A stretch of 64,000 nucleotides of DNA from positions 868,001 through 932,000 of the forward strand of contig NZ_CP019288.1 of assembly GCF_009901525.1 (NCBI RefSeq), read 5' to 3'. Shown in pieces: positions 1-9,621 of the stretch. The translations under genes were made by a program, and so were the position numbers. Under the pieces are notes generated by a model that had not been told where the DNA came from, did not search any database, and saw only the letters and a program-made list of their open reading frames with translations. Numbering within the stretch: position 1 is the stretch's first letter; each line of letters starts with the position of its first letter. Source of the DNA: Kordia antarctica (lineage in GTDB: Bacteria > Bacteroidota > Bacteroidia > Flavobacteriales > Flavobacteriaceae).

Positions 1-2970
1 AATAATGGCATCAAAATGATTTTTACCTTGCTTTAGCACATCAAATAAATGTGATAAATCTTCTTTAGAGTTTGAACGTATTGTGAATTTTGTATCGCTT
101 ATTTTAATAAACGCTTCCCCTTTTGTCACTTCAATTACTTTATTTCCTTCAGTAGTTAATGAAGGAATTAATTGAGCTATCAAAGCATTTTGATCTGAAA
201 ACACAAGATAGTTTGAAATAGTTGCAACTTCTTTTTGTGTTGGCAATAAAGCTGTTTTCCATTTTCGTTCATGATACCATTCATCGTGTGTTAACATACC
301 ATTATTCATGGAAGAATGATTCATTATACTTTTTTGCACGTCAACTTCTACCTCAAATTTATGTTTGTCAAAACTGTATGTTGGCGCTGAAATTTTATAT
401 CGAACTTCATGTGCATAATACACTTCCCAATCAATTTTAATTCCTGCACTCCAAAGTGTTGCTAATGCATCTGTAAAGTATAAACTGTCGTCAAATTGTT
501 CTTTTGGATGACGCATTAAACCAACATTGGTATATTTTGTGTCTTTACTTAGTTGTTTGTAGAATGAACGCATTGATTTTCCTGGTCCAACTTCTATAAA
601 AACTGTGTTCGATTTTTTTAATAAATGATTTAATCCGTCTGCAAAGCGAACCGTTTCACGCAAATGACGCACCCAATATTTTCCAGAAGTAGCTTCTTCT
701 TTTGTGATTGGTTTTCCGGTAAGGTTCGAAACAAATGGAAGTGTTGGTTCCGAAAGTGTGATGTGTTGAAACTCTTTTTCAAAATCTCCTAACATTGCAT
801 CCATCATTTCTGAATGAAAAGCATGTGACGTTTTTAGTATGGAGAATGATATTTCTTTCTGCGTAAGTAGTTCCGTAAATGCCGTAATGTTTGAATCATT
901 TCCAGAAATAATACACGAATCAGGCGTATTTATAGCTGCAATAGAAAGTGAATCATCAAGCATTGAATTTATGCTACTTGAAGAAACGCCAACAGCTACC
1001 ATAGTTCCTTCTTCAATGTTGCTAATTAATTTGGCTCTCTTGGTAATTAATTTTAATCCATCTTTTAAAGAAAAAACATTCGCAATACATGCGGCTGTAT
1101 ATTCACCCAAACTATGACCAATCATGTTTTTGGGAGTTATTCCTAATTTTAGTAAGTATGACGCCAAAGCATATTCTACCAAGAATAGAATAGGTTGTGT
1201 ATATAATGTGTTGTTTATTTTATTTTCGTCGACAGCAGTTTCGTTATAGCCCAAAATATCTTTGTACGATTCTCCTGTGATATCTAAAAGCACTTTGAAA
1301 CCTTCGTCCATTACTTCTTTAAACAATGGTTCAGAACTGTACAAATCTTTCGCCATTGCGAAGTATTGATTTCCTTGTCCTGGAAACATAAATACTACAG
1401 TACTATTTTTCTTAGCAATTGTACCGCTGTTTTTATTTTGGATTGAAGAAACTTCTAACGTTTCTCCTGTATTTTTATATAATGCAAAATTGCGATAATT
1501 AAAGCTTGTTCTGCCTGTTTGTAACGTATGTGAAAGGTCTGCAAGGTTTGTATCTTGATAATCTTTTAAGAAATCTTTAAAATCTTGCGTGTAATTGTCA
1601 AGTGCCGTTTGTGTTTTTGCCGAAAATGGCATGAACACATAAGGTCTTTCACTACTTTTTTTGTTTACAGAATCATATGCTTCTAATACTACATGTGCAT
1701 TTGTTCCTCCAATTCCAAAACTACTTACACCAGCTCGTAATGGTGTTCCGTTTATAGGTTTCCAATTGGATAATGCATCATTTACATAAAATGGTCCTGA
1801 CGCAAAATTGATTTCTGGATTTGGCCCTGCATAATGTAAGGAAGCAGGTATTTTTTTATTTTTTAATGCTAGTGATGTTTTGATAACTCCTGCAACTCCT
1901 GCCGCTGCATCTAAATGACCAACGTTTGATTTTAAGGAACCAATTGCACATTTGTGCGAAACATCATTGTTAAACGCTTTATTTAATGCTTCTATTTCTA
2001 TTGGATCTCCTAATTTTGTTGCTGTTCCGTGTGCTTCTATGTAAGAAATTGTATTGTACGGAACATTGGCTACTTTGTGTGCCAACATGATACATTCTGC
2101 TTGCCCACTTACACTTGGAGCTGTATATCCAACTTTTCTTCTTCCATCATTATTAGCTGCCGATGAACGAATGATTGCATAAATATGATCGTTGTCATTT
2201 ACGGCATCTTCCATTCTTTTTAATGCAATAATCGCGCCTCCATTACCTTTCACACTTCCTGATGAATCGTTGCTAAAAGCCTTGCAATGTCCGTCTTTTG
2301 AAGTAATCATTCCTTCTGCATAAAAATATCCTTTGTAATCGGAACAATCAATACTTACGCCGCCAGCTAATGCTATTGAACATTCGCGCATTAATAAACT
2401 TCTACATGCTAAGTGAATTGATGTTAATGAACTTGAACAGGCTGTGGATGTAAAGTAACTTGGTCCTCTAAGATTTAAACTGTATGAAATTAATGTACTG
2501 ATATAATCTCTGTTTGTTAATTGTGATAGCGTCAGCGGATTTACATTTTTAGGACTTGAAATAGCTGTGTGTGCTAACCACTCAAAATTGCCTGAAGCGG
2601 AAAGATATACGCCAATATTTTTAGCATATTCAGATGGCGGATAACCTGCATCTTCTAATGCTAACCAAGCAAGCTCGTGCAACATGCGAATTTGAGGATC
2701 CATAACTTTCGCTTCATCTTTTGTATATCCAAAAAATGCATAATCAAAATTCTCTATACCAGCAGCTATAGAGTTCACAGGTACATAATTAGGATCATTT
2801 ATAATTGATTGATCAATTCCAAATGCTTCTAATTCTTGTTCCGTATAAAATTTAAGCAACTCATTTCCTTGCTCAAGGTTTTTCCAGAATTCTCGGATAT
2901 CTTTTGATCCGTGAAATTTTCCTGAAAGCCCTACAATAGCAATATCTTTTTTTCTAATTGTTTGTTCCAT
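1..2970 (-). CDS. Type I polyketide synthase, KS-AT and start of KR region (3' end outside window)
   Basis: This reading frame opens with ATG at 2970 and stays open for 990 codons to the window edge, so the C-terminus is missing. A ketosynthase comes first: active-site Cys in TACSSSL near residue 175, His motifs EAHGTATKLGDP and KSNVGHLDAAAG further on. An acyltransferase follows, with GHSLGEYTAA near residue 615 and HAFH near 713, the pattern usually found in malonyl-CoA-specific ATs. After a linker (about residue 880) the sequence resembles the structural half of a ketoreductase (YLVFSDQNALIAQL), so at least KS-AT-KR is expected. It lies 42 bp after the NRPS gene ending at 3013 and should extend the Thr-loaded intermediate by two carbons. 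The N-terminus has no TubC-type docking domain. Specificity and KR presence are inferences; the KS and AT assignments are secure. Confidence 0.93.
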   Translation of the reverse strand, partial: MEQTIRKKDIAIVGLSGKFHGSKDIREFWKNLEQGNELLKFYTEQELEAFGIDQSIINDPNYVPVNSIAAGIENFDYAFFGYTKDEAKVMDPQIRMLHELAWLALEDAGYPPSEYAKNIGVYLSASGNFEWLAHTAISSPKNVNPLTLSQLTNRDYISTLISYSLNLRGPSYFTSTACSSSLTSIHLACRSLLMRECSIALAGGVSIDCSDYKGYFYAEGMITSKDGHCKAFSNDSSGSVKGNGGAIIALKRMEDAVNDNDHIYAIIRSSAANNDGRRKVGYTAPSVSGQAECIMLAHKVANVPYNTISYIEAHGTATKLGDPIEIEALNKAFNNDVSHKCAIGSLKSNVGHLDAAAGVAGVIKTSLALKNKKIPASLHYAGPNPEINFASGPFYVNDALSNWKPINGTPLRAGVSSFGIGGTNAHVVLEAYDSVNKKSSERPYVFMPFSAKTQTALDNYTQDFKDFLKDYQDTNLADLSHTLQTGRTSFNYRNFALYKNTGETLEVSSIQNKNSGTIAKKNSTVVFMFPGQGNQYFAMAKDLYSSEPLFKEVMDEGFKVLLDITGESYKDILGYNETAVDENKINNTLYTQPILFLVEYALASYLLKLGITPKNMIGHSLGEYTAACIANVFSLKDGLKLITKRAKLISNIEEGTMVAVGVSSSSINSMLDDSLSIAAINTPDSCIISGNDSNITAFTELLTQKEISFSILKTSHAFHSEMMDAMLGDFEKEFQHITLSEPTLPFVSNLTGKPITKEEATSGKYWVRHLRETVRFADGLNHLLKKSNTVFIEVGPGKSMRSFYKQLSKDTKYTNVGLMRHPKEQFDDSLYFTDALATLWSAGIKIDWEVYYAHEVRYKISAPTYSFDKHKFEVEVDVQKSIMNHSSMNNGMLTHDEWYHERKWKTALLPTQKEVATISNYLVFSDQNALIAQLIPSLTTEGNKVIEVTKGEAFIKISDTKFTIRSNSKEDLSHLFDVLKQGKNHFDAII

Positions 2971-3012
2971 AAATAATAGAAGTGATGATTGAGTGTGATT
3001 TAAAAAATATGC

Positions 3013-6000
3013 TTATTCATTCATTGAGGTAATAAAGTCATCTAATTCCTCTGATAAATCAGCTCCAATTTGAAACTCCGTTTCTGAGGTTTTTTCTTGG
3101 TCTTCATTCGAAAATACATTCGAAATAAAATCATCTACCGTTGTATGTTCAAATAATGAAATTGGTTTTATGCTTGTGTTGAATTCTTTATTGAAATTCT
3201 CTAAAATTTGAATCAGTTTAATAGAGTTCATTCCCATATCAAAAAAGTTATCATGGATTCCAATTTTAGAAGCGTCTGTATCCAATGCAACACTTAAGAT
3301 TTCAATTAATCGCTCTTCAGCTTCATTTCTTGGTGCGGTATACTCAACATTACTTTCCAATTGTCTTCCAACAATGTTTGATAGTTTGCTTTTATCTATT
3401 TTACCATTAGATGTTAGTGGGAATTCGTCTACTTGTATAAAGTAACTTGGTAACATATATTCAGGTAACTTGTTTGATAAAAATGTTCTGAGCGTTGTTG
3501 TCGTTTCTTTTTGATCAGAAATAAGATATGCTACCAGATTTTTTTCTCCTTCTTTATCTTCTTGTGCCAATACCACACATTGTTGTATTGATTCACTTTC
3601 TAATAATTGGAATTCAATTTCTTTTAATTCAATTCGATGACCTCTAATTTTTACTTGATCGTCAATTCTTCCTTTGTATTCCATATCGCCATTAGGCAAC
3701 CAACAAGCAACATCTCCTGTTTTATAAAGTCGCTCATTTGTCTTAAACGGATGCTTAATAAAACGTTCTTCCGTAAGTTCTGGGCGGTTCAAATATCCTC
3801 TTGCAATACCTACTCCTGATACATATAATTCTCCATTAACTCCTATAGGAACTAATTGTAAGTTTTCATCTAATACATAACATGATATGGTTGGAATTCC
3901 TATTCCTACATTGCTTTTATTTGCAATGATTTCGGGCATTGTAATCTCTTTATAGGTTACATGCACCGTACCTTCAGTGATTCCATACATGTTGACCAAC
4001 TTGCACGATGGAAATGCTTCATGCCAATCTTTTGTAATTTCTGGCATTAACGCTTCTCCAGCAAAAATCACGTATCTAATAGTGTGTGCTATCTTAGAAG
4101 TCACCATTTCTGATTGCAAAATTTTGAATACCGAAGGCGTTTGGTTCAATACTGTTACGTTTTCTTTTGACAATAATTCTGCAAATAACTTGGTATCTTT
4201 TGCTGTCATACTTGGCACGACAACTAATTTAGATCCATATAGTAAAGCCCCGAAAATTTCCCAAGCAGAAAAGTCAAAACAATACGAGTGAAATAAACAC
4301 CAAACATCAGTTGCCTTGAAATCAAATAATTGTGCATCATTGTAAAGTAATCGAACTACACTTTCATGTTCAATTAATACACCTTTTGGATTTCCAGTGG
4401 TTCCAGAAGTGTAAATTACATAGGCTAAGTGATTCGCTTCTAATGCATTTGATGGTTTTTCAATACTACATTTTGCTTGCACAAGTCGAAACGCATTAAG
4501 TGTAGCTTCATCGATACTTAATTTACAATTTGAATCTTTTCGGATGTAATTAATACGTTCTTGTGGATATGCTGGATCAATTGGCACATACGCCGCACCG
4601 AGTTTTAGTACAGCTAAAATTGAAACAATTAACCATTCGCTTCGCGCTAATTCAACACTAATTAAATCTTGTGGTTGTATATCGCAACTATCTTTCAGGT
4701 AATTAGCAAGTTGATTTACGGCAGTATCTAATTCTAAATATGACAACTTTTTATCTTCAAAAGCAACTGCTGTTTCGTGTTGTCGCAACTGAACTTGCTT
4801 TTCAAATATACTGACAATTGTTTCTTCTTTCGGATAGCTTATATCGCTGTTCGGATTAAAATCGACTAATAATTGTTGTTGTTCGTTCTCGCTTAAATAC
4901 GCTAATTCTCCAACTGCCTTTTCAGGTTTTGTAAGTACTTCTGAAACTAATTTTTTGAAATGCATCATTAATGAACGCATCTCCGTTTCTTCATATAAAG
5001 CTGTATTGTAGGTAATGGAAAAAGAGATGTGTTCTCCTATTTCATTGAACGTTATTTGTATGTCAAATTTTGATTTTGTGTTTTTACGATGAAAAATCTC
5101 ATCTACAAAACTTGATTCTATTGTTATTTCAGATCCTTTTTCGTCTTCTCCAGTATTTTGTACTACTAACAGTACATCAAATAGTGGATTTCTGCTTAAA
5201 TCGCCTTTTACATTTAAATCTTCAATTAATTGATCAAAAGGATATGCCTGATGATTGAAAGCCGTTAAAGTTGAAGTTGCTACTTTTTTATTAAATTTTT
5301 GAAAACTTTCCGTTGGAATGATCTTGTTTTTTAATGCCAATGAATTTACATAACAACCAATTTGGTTTGTTAAATCTGCATGATCTCTTCCTGCAACTAT
5401 TGTCCCAATTGTAATGTCATGAAACCCTGTATATTTATAGAAAAGTACGTTACATAATGCTAAAACACCTGTAAATAAGCTTCCATTTTGAGATTGAAGA
5501 AACGTTTTTAATCCTTTAGATTGTTCTAGTGACAAATAGGTTTCAAGCGTGTCACCATCATATGTTTTTAGTTGTGGACGTTGTTTTTGAAATGGTAAAT
5601 CTAAAAATGGTTGTTCTTCTGAAAATTCATTTAACCAATATGTTTGATCTGTTTCAAATGCTTCTTCTTTCAATTTAGAATATTGCCAAGCTGCATAATC
5701 TTTGTATTGAATGTTTAATTCTGCAAGATTTGGTGTTTTATTTTGTTTGAACGCTTCATAATACGACATAATGTCTTTAGACAAGATATTCATTGACCAA
5801 CCGTCACTTATAATATGATGCATGTTGTAATAGATGGTATATGAATCGTGCGAAGCTTTAAAAATAGCAACTCTGAATAATGGCCCTTTTTCTAAATCGA
5901 AAGTTACATGGGAATCTTGTTGAATGTAATTTCTAATTTCCGCATCCGGATTGTTTTCGTGCTGCATGTCATGATGCGCAATAGCGAAATTTGTTTCCGA

Positions 6001-9000
6001 TGGATCTAAAACCCATTGACGCAATTCGCCTTCTTCATTTTTTCTAAAAACTGTTCGTAATATTTCATGACGCTCAATTACAGCATGAATTGCTTTTTCG
6101 AAACTTTCCACATTTTCAATGTTCGTTCTGATCGATAGCGGAATATTGTAAGCCATCGAAGCATCTTCAAACTGGCTTTGAACCCATAAACGATGTTGTG
6201 CACGAGAAACTTTATAATTGTCTGCGGCTACAACTTCAGGAATGCTTTCAAAGCTTACCTTATTCGCGGAAGCAATCATTGTTGCATGCGATTCCAACGT
6301 GATATTTTCAAATAGTTCTTTTAGTGTTAGCTTTGCGCCAAACGCTTTTTGATATTCGTTAATAAGCGAAGTTGCTTTCAAACTTTGTCCTCCTAAGACA
6401 AAGAAATCGCCTTTAACGCTAATTTTTTCTATCTTTAAGATGGAACTCCAAATTTCATGAACCTTTTCTTCTATTTCATTTCTTGGAGCAACATATTCCA
6501 CTTCAGCAGAAAGGTTTCCAGCATTTAAAGCTATAAGTGCTTTTCTATCAACTTTTCCACTTGTGTTTAATAGAATTTTATCAACTTGAATATATTGACT
6601 TGGCAACATATAATCTGGTAATCTTTTTGATAAGAACTGGCGAATTTCTATGGTGTTTTGTTCTTTTTTAGACACGATATACGCTACTAATTCTTTATCG
6701 CCTGCTTCATCATCTATCACTAATAAAGCAACTTCTTCTATGTCTTCTTTTGATTCTAATTGATAAGATACTTCTCCTAATTCTATTCGATGTCCACGTA
6801 TTTTCACTTGATCGTCTACTCTACCGACAAATTCAATAGCACCATTTTCTAACATACGTCCCATGTCGCCCGTTTTGTATAAACGTTCTCCACTAATGTA
6901 AGGATGCGAAATAAATTTTTCTGCTGTTAATTCTTCACGATTTAGGTATCCTTTAGCAAGTCCTGCACCTGAAATACATAATTCGCCAACGACACCTTTT
7001 GGTTGTATATGGTTATGTGCGTCTAAAACATACATTTGTACATTGGCAATTGGTGTTCCAATAGGAATTTGCGTTCCTGAAACTTCCGTTCCTTTCGTCA
7101 TTTTAAAAGCACAACTACAAATACTCGTTTCTGTTGGTCCGTACGCATTGTAATAAACACCTCCAAATTCAAGATATTCCATTACTTTATCATAAACTGC
7201 TGCTTCTCCTGCCGTTACTAACACTTTCAAGCTTTTCAGGCTTTCCATGTTCATTAATTTTAGATACGATGGCGGCAACGTAGCTGTTTCTATTTTATGA
7301 TCAATAATATATTGTTCTAAAAGTGCAGGCGTTTTTCTGGTATTTTCATCAACCATATATAAGGTTGAACCAGAAAGTAGTGCATTGTAGGTTTCAAATA
7401 CGGAAGCATCAAATGAATAGGAAGCAAATTGTAGTGAATGCTTACATTCTTTTAAGTTCATACCATTGATAATTGCCATTGCTGTATTCACGATTCCTTT
7501 ATGTTGAATCATAACTCCTTTTGGCGTTCCTGTTGAACCACTTGTGTAAATGATATAGGCTACATCTGATGCTTTTACCTCAACAGTTGGTTGCGTTTTG
7601 TCATATTCAGCGGCTTCAAAATCTATATCAATTGCGAAAAGGTTGCCTTCATAATAATCTAAATCAAAAATGTAGTTTGAATCTGTTACAAGCATTTTCA
7701 CTTTGGCATCATTCAAAATAAACTCTTTACGCTCTTGCGGATAATTCGTATCAATTGGTATGTAAGAAGCTCCAGCTTTCAAAATAGCTAGTATTGTGAT
7801 GATAAATTGCTCACTTCTATCCAGTTTTACTGCTATAGTATCATTAGATTCGATGTTATGTTCTTTTATAAAACAGTGTGCTAATTGGTTTGACACTTCA
7901 TCCAATTCTTTATACGTTAGTGATGTATTATTGAAAACAATTGCTTTTGTATCAGGTGTTAAAACGGCTTGTTTTGTAAATAGACTTACTAAGGTTTCTT
8001 CTTTTGGATATGCTAATGTATTTATGTTGAATACTGTTAAAATTTCATCCGTTTCTGAAGGTGACAAATACGTAATTTGATCTAGTTTGGCGTGCGGCTT
8101 TTCTAGTACTTCTGCAAGTAATTGTTTGAAGTGTTTTAAGAAATTAGCAATGGTAACCGTATCATAAATGTCTTTGTTAAATTTCACTATAATGGAGATA
8201 CAATCACCTATTGGACGAAAATGAAATTCAATATCATTTTTACAAACGCCCTTACCAAGATCAATGACTTTATTGGTATTTAATGGTTCATTACTTTCCG
8301 TTTCCGTAGGATTGTGAAGCGTTAGCGAAATGTCAAATATGGGCGTTCTACTCATGTCATATACAATTCCAACATCTTCAATTAAAAGATCGAAAGGATA
8401 TAATGCATGTTCAAAACTCTCTAACGTGTTTTTCTTTACATTTGAATAAAAGGATAGGAAAGAATCGTTCGCATCAATTTCATTTCTGAGTACTAAATTG
8501 TTTACGTAAAACCCAATTTGATCTTCCAATTCAGGATGATTTCTTCCTGCAACTGGCGAACCTATTATAATATCTCTTTTGGCTGTATATTTATATAATG
8601 TTGTTTTTAATGCCGCAATAAGTCCTGTAAATAAACTTCCTTGTTGCTCTTTTAAAAAGTTGTTCAACTTTGTAGAAAGTGTTGCTGGTACTATTGTTTG
8701 TAATACATGACCGTTACTTGTTTTAAATTTTGGACGCAATTTTTGTCCTGGCAAATCTATAGTAGGAAGCTCACCTGCTAGTTTTTGACTCCAAAATTCT
8801 TTGCTTTCATTTGTTGCTTCTTTGTTGTGTTGCTCATCACTCCAAACTACATAATCTTTGTATTGTATGCGAAGTTCCGTTAATTCAGGTGTTGTATCAT
8901 TTTTGTACGCATTGTAATACGTCATTACATCTTTTCCCAATACATCAAGTGACCAACCGTCGCTAATAATGTGATGCATGTTGTAATAAAACACATAGCT

Positions 9001-9597
9001 ATCTGCGGAAAGGTGATGTAAACTTGCTCTAATTAATGGTCCGTTTTCTAAATTGAATAATTTATAAGAATCGTCAGCAATGTATTTTTTGGATGCTTCT
9101 TCAGGATTTTCAACTTCTTGGTAATCTTGATAGTCAACTTTAAAATCCAATTCGTTTGCTGGTACAATCCATTGACGAATTTCTCCTTGTGCATCTTCTT
9201 TAAATACAGTTCTGAGTATTTCGTGTCGTTCAATAGTAGCTTCAATTGCTTTTACAAAACAGTCTCGATCATATGTTCCTTTTAATTCAACCGATATTGG
9301 AAGATTATAGGCAATAGAGGTTTCTTGCATTTGACATACCAACCACAATCTTCTTTGTGCATCAGACATCTTATAACTCTGCGATGTAGGAATCACGGCT
9401 ATATTTGACATGGAGTTGTTGTTGTTCTCCAATGTTTTTAAATATTCAATTAGTTCACTTTTATGAGATTTAATTAATTGAATTTGCTCAGGAGAAATTT
9501 TATTATCTATTGACGCAACTTCAATATTATCACCATTTAGTGTTAATTTTATATTTTGCTGATGTAATTGATAAATTATATTTTTAAGTTTTTTCAT
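3013..9597 (-). CDS. Two-module NRPS, docking-C-A-T-C-A-T (Phe-like and Thr-like A domains)
   Basis: 2194 residues. Residues 1-57 resemble a TubC-type N-terminal docking domain (beta-hairpin/helix, LTLNGDNIEV). Module 1: condensation domain with HHIISDGW near residue 208, adenylation domain with YIIYTSGSTGTPKG near 681, carrier LGGQSLKA near 1070. Module 2: HHIISDGW near 1259, YVIYTSGTTGNPKG near 1724, carrier MGMNSIKL near 2124. Reading the ten GrsA-aligned pocket residues by eye gives D-A-F-T-V-A-A-I-C-K for A1, close to known Phe codes, and D-F-W-N-I-A-M-V-H-K for A2, one change from the Thr code DFWNIGMVHK. No epimerisation domain is seen. The gene follows the di-iron hydroxylase gene by 24 bp, which suggests that one of its carrier-bound residues, most simply Phe, is beta-hydroxylated. 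Domain calls are firm; substrate calls need a proper predictor. Confidence 0.95.
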   Translation of the reverse strand: MKKLKNIIYQLHQQNIKLTLNGDNIEVASIDNKISPEQIQLIKSHKSELIEYLKTLENNNNSMSNIAVIPTSQSYKMSDAQRRLWLVCQMQETSIAYNLPISVELKGTYDRDCFVKAIEATIERHEILRTVFKEDAQGEIRQWIVPANELDFKVDYQDYQEVENPEEASKKYIADDSYKLFNLENGPLIRASLHHLSADSYVFYYNMHHIISDGWSLDVLGKDVMTYYNAYKNDTTPELTELRIQYKDYVVWSDEQHNKEATNESKEFWSQKLAGELPTIDLPGQKLRPKFKTSNGHVLQTIVPATLSTKLNNFLKEQQGSLFTGLIAALKTTLYKYTAKRDIIIGSPVAGRNHPELEDQIGFYVNNLVLRNEIDANDSFLSFYSNVKKNTLESFEHALYPFDLLIEDVGIVYDMSRTPIFDISLTLHNPTETESNEPLNTNKVIDLGKGVCKNDIEFHFRPIGDCISIIVKFNKDIYDTVTIANFLKHFKQLLAEVLEKPHAKLDQITYLSPSETDEILTVFNINTLAYPKEETLVSLFTKQAVLTPDTKAIVFNNTSLTYKELDEVSNQLAHCFIKEHNIESNDTIAVKLDRSEQFIITILAILKAGASYIPIDTNYPQERKEFILNDAKVKMLVTDSNYIFDLDYYEGNLFAIDIDFEAAEYDKTQPTVEVKASDVAYIIYTSGSTGTPKGVMIQHKGIVNTAMAIINGMNLKECKHSLQFASYSFDASVFETYNALLSGSTLYMVDENTRKTPALLEQYIIDHKIETATLPPSYLKLMNMESLKSLKVLVTAGEAAVYDKVMEYLEFGGVYYNAYGPTETSICSCAFKMTKGTEVSGTQIPIGTPIANVQMYVLDAHNHIQPKGVVGELCISGAGLAKGYLNREELTAEKFISHPYISGERLYKTGDMGRMLENGAIEFVGRVDDQVKIRGHRIELGEVSYQLESKEDIEEVALLVIDDEAGDKELVAYIVSKKEQNTIEIRQFLSKRLPDYMLPSQYIQVDKILLNTSGKVDRKALIALNAGNLSAEVEYVAPRNEIEEKVHEIWSSILKIEKISVKGDFFVLGGQSLKATSLINEYQKAFGAKLTLKELFENITLESHATMIASANKVSFESIPEVVAADNYKVSRAQHRLWVQSQFEDASMAYNIPLSIRTNIENVESFEKAIHAVIERHEILRTVFRKNEEGELRQWVLDPSETNFAIAHHDMQHENNPDAEIRNYIQQDSHVTFDLEKGPLFRVAIFKASHDSYTIYYNMHHIISDGWSMNILSKDIMSYYEAFKQNKTPNLAELNIQYKDYAAWQYSKLKEEAFETDQTYWLNEFSEEQPFLDLPFQKQRPQLKTYDGDTLETYLSLEQSKGLKTFLQSQNGSLFTGVLALCNVLFYKYTGFHDITIGTIVAGRDHADLTNQIGCYVNSLALKNKIIPTESFQKFNKKVATSTLTAFNHQAYPFDQLIEDLNVKGDLSRNPLFDVLLVVQNTGEDEKGSEITIESSFVDEIFHRKNTKSKFDIQITFNEIGEHISFSITYNTALYEETEMRSLMMHFKKLVSEVLTKPEKAVGELAYLSENEQQQLLVDFNPNSDISYPKEETIVSIFEKQVQLRQHETAVAFEDKKLSYLELDTAVNQLANYLKDSCDIQPQDLISVELARSEWLIVSILAVLKLGAAYVPIDPAYPQERINYIRKDSNCKLSIDEATLNAFRLVQAKCSIEKPSNALEANHLAYVIYTSGTTGNPKGVLIEHESVVRLLYNDAQLFDFKATDVWCLFHSYCFDFSAWEIFGALLYGSKLVVVPSMTAKDTKLFAELLSKENVTVLNQTPSVFKILQSEMVTSKIAHTIRYVIFAGEALMPEITKDWHEAFPSCKLVNMYGITEGTVHVTYKEITMPEIIANKSNVGIGIPTISCYVLDENLQLVPIGVNGELYVSGVGIARGYLNRPELTEERFIKHPFKTNERLYKTGDVACWLPNGDMEYKGRIDDQVKIRGHRIELKEIEFQLLESESIQQCVVLAQEDKEGEKNLVAYLISDQKETTTTLRTFLSNKLPEYMLPSYFIQVDEFPLTSNGKIDKSKLSNIVGRQLESNVEYTAPRNEAEERLIEILSVALDTDASKIGIHDNFFDMGMNSIKLIQILENFNKEFNTSIKPISLFEHTTVDDFISNVFSNEDQEKTSETEFQIGADLSEELDDFITSMNE

Positions 9598-9621
9598 TGT
9601 GGCTGGTGTTAAGTCTTTGAT

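Noticed and set aside
839-1117. Plus-strand open frame of 92 codons
   Set aside because: It lies antisense to the AT domain of the PKS, whose motifs are clear on the minus strand; the frame shows no domain of its own.
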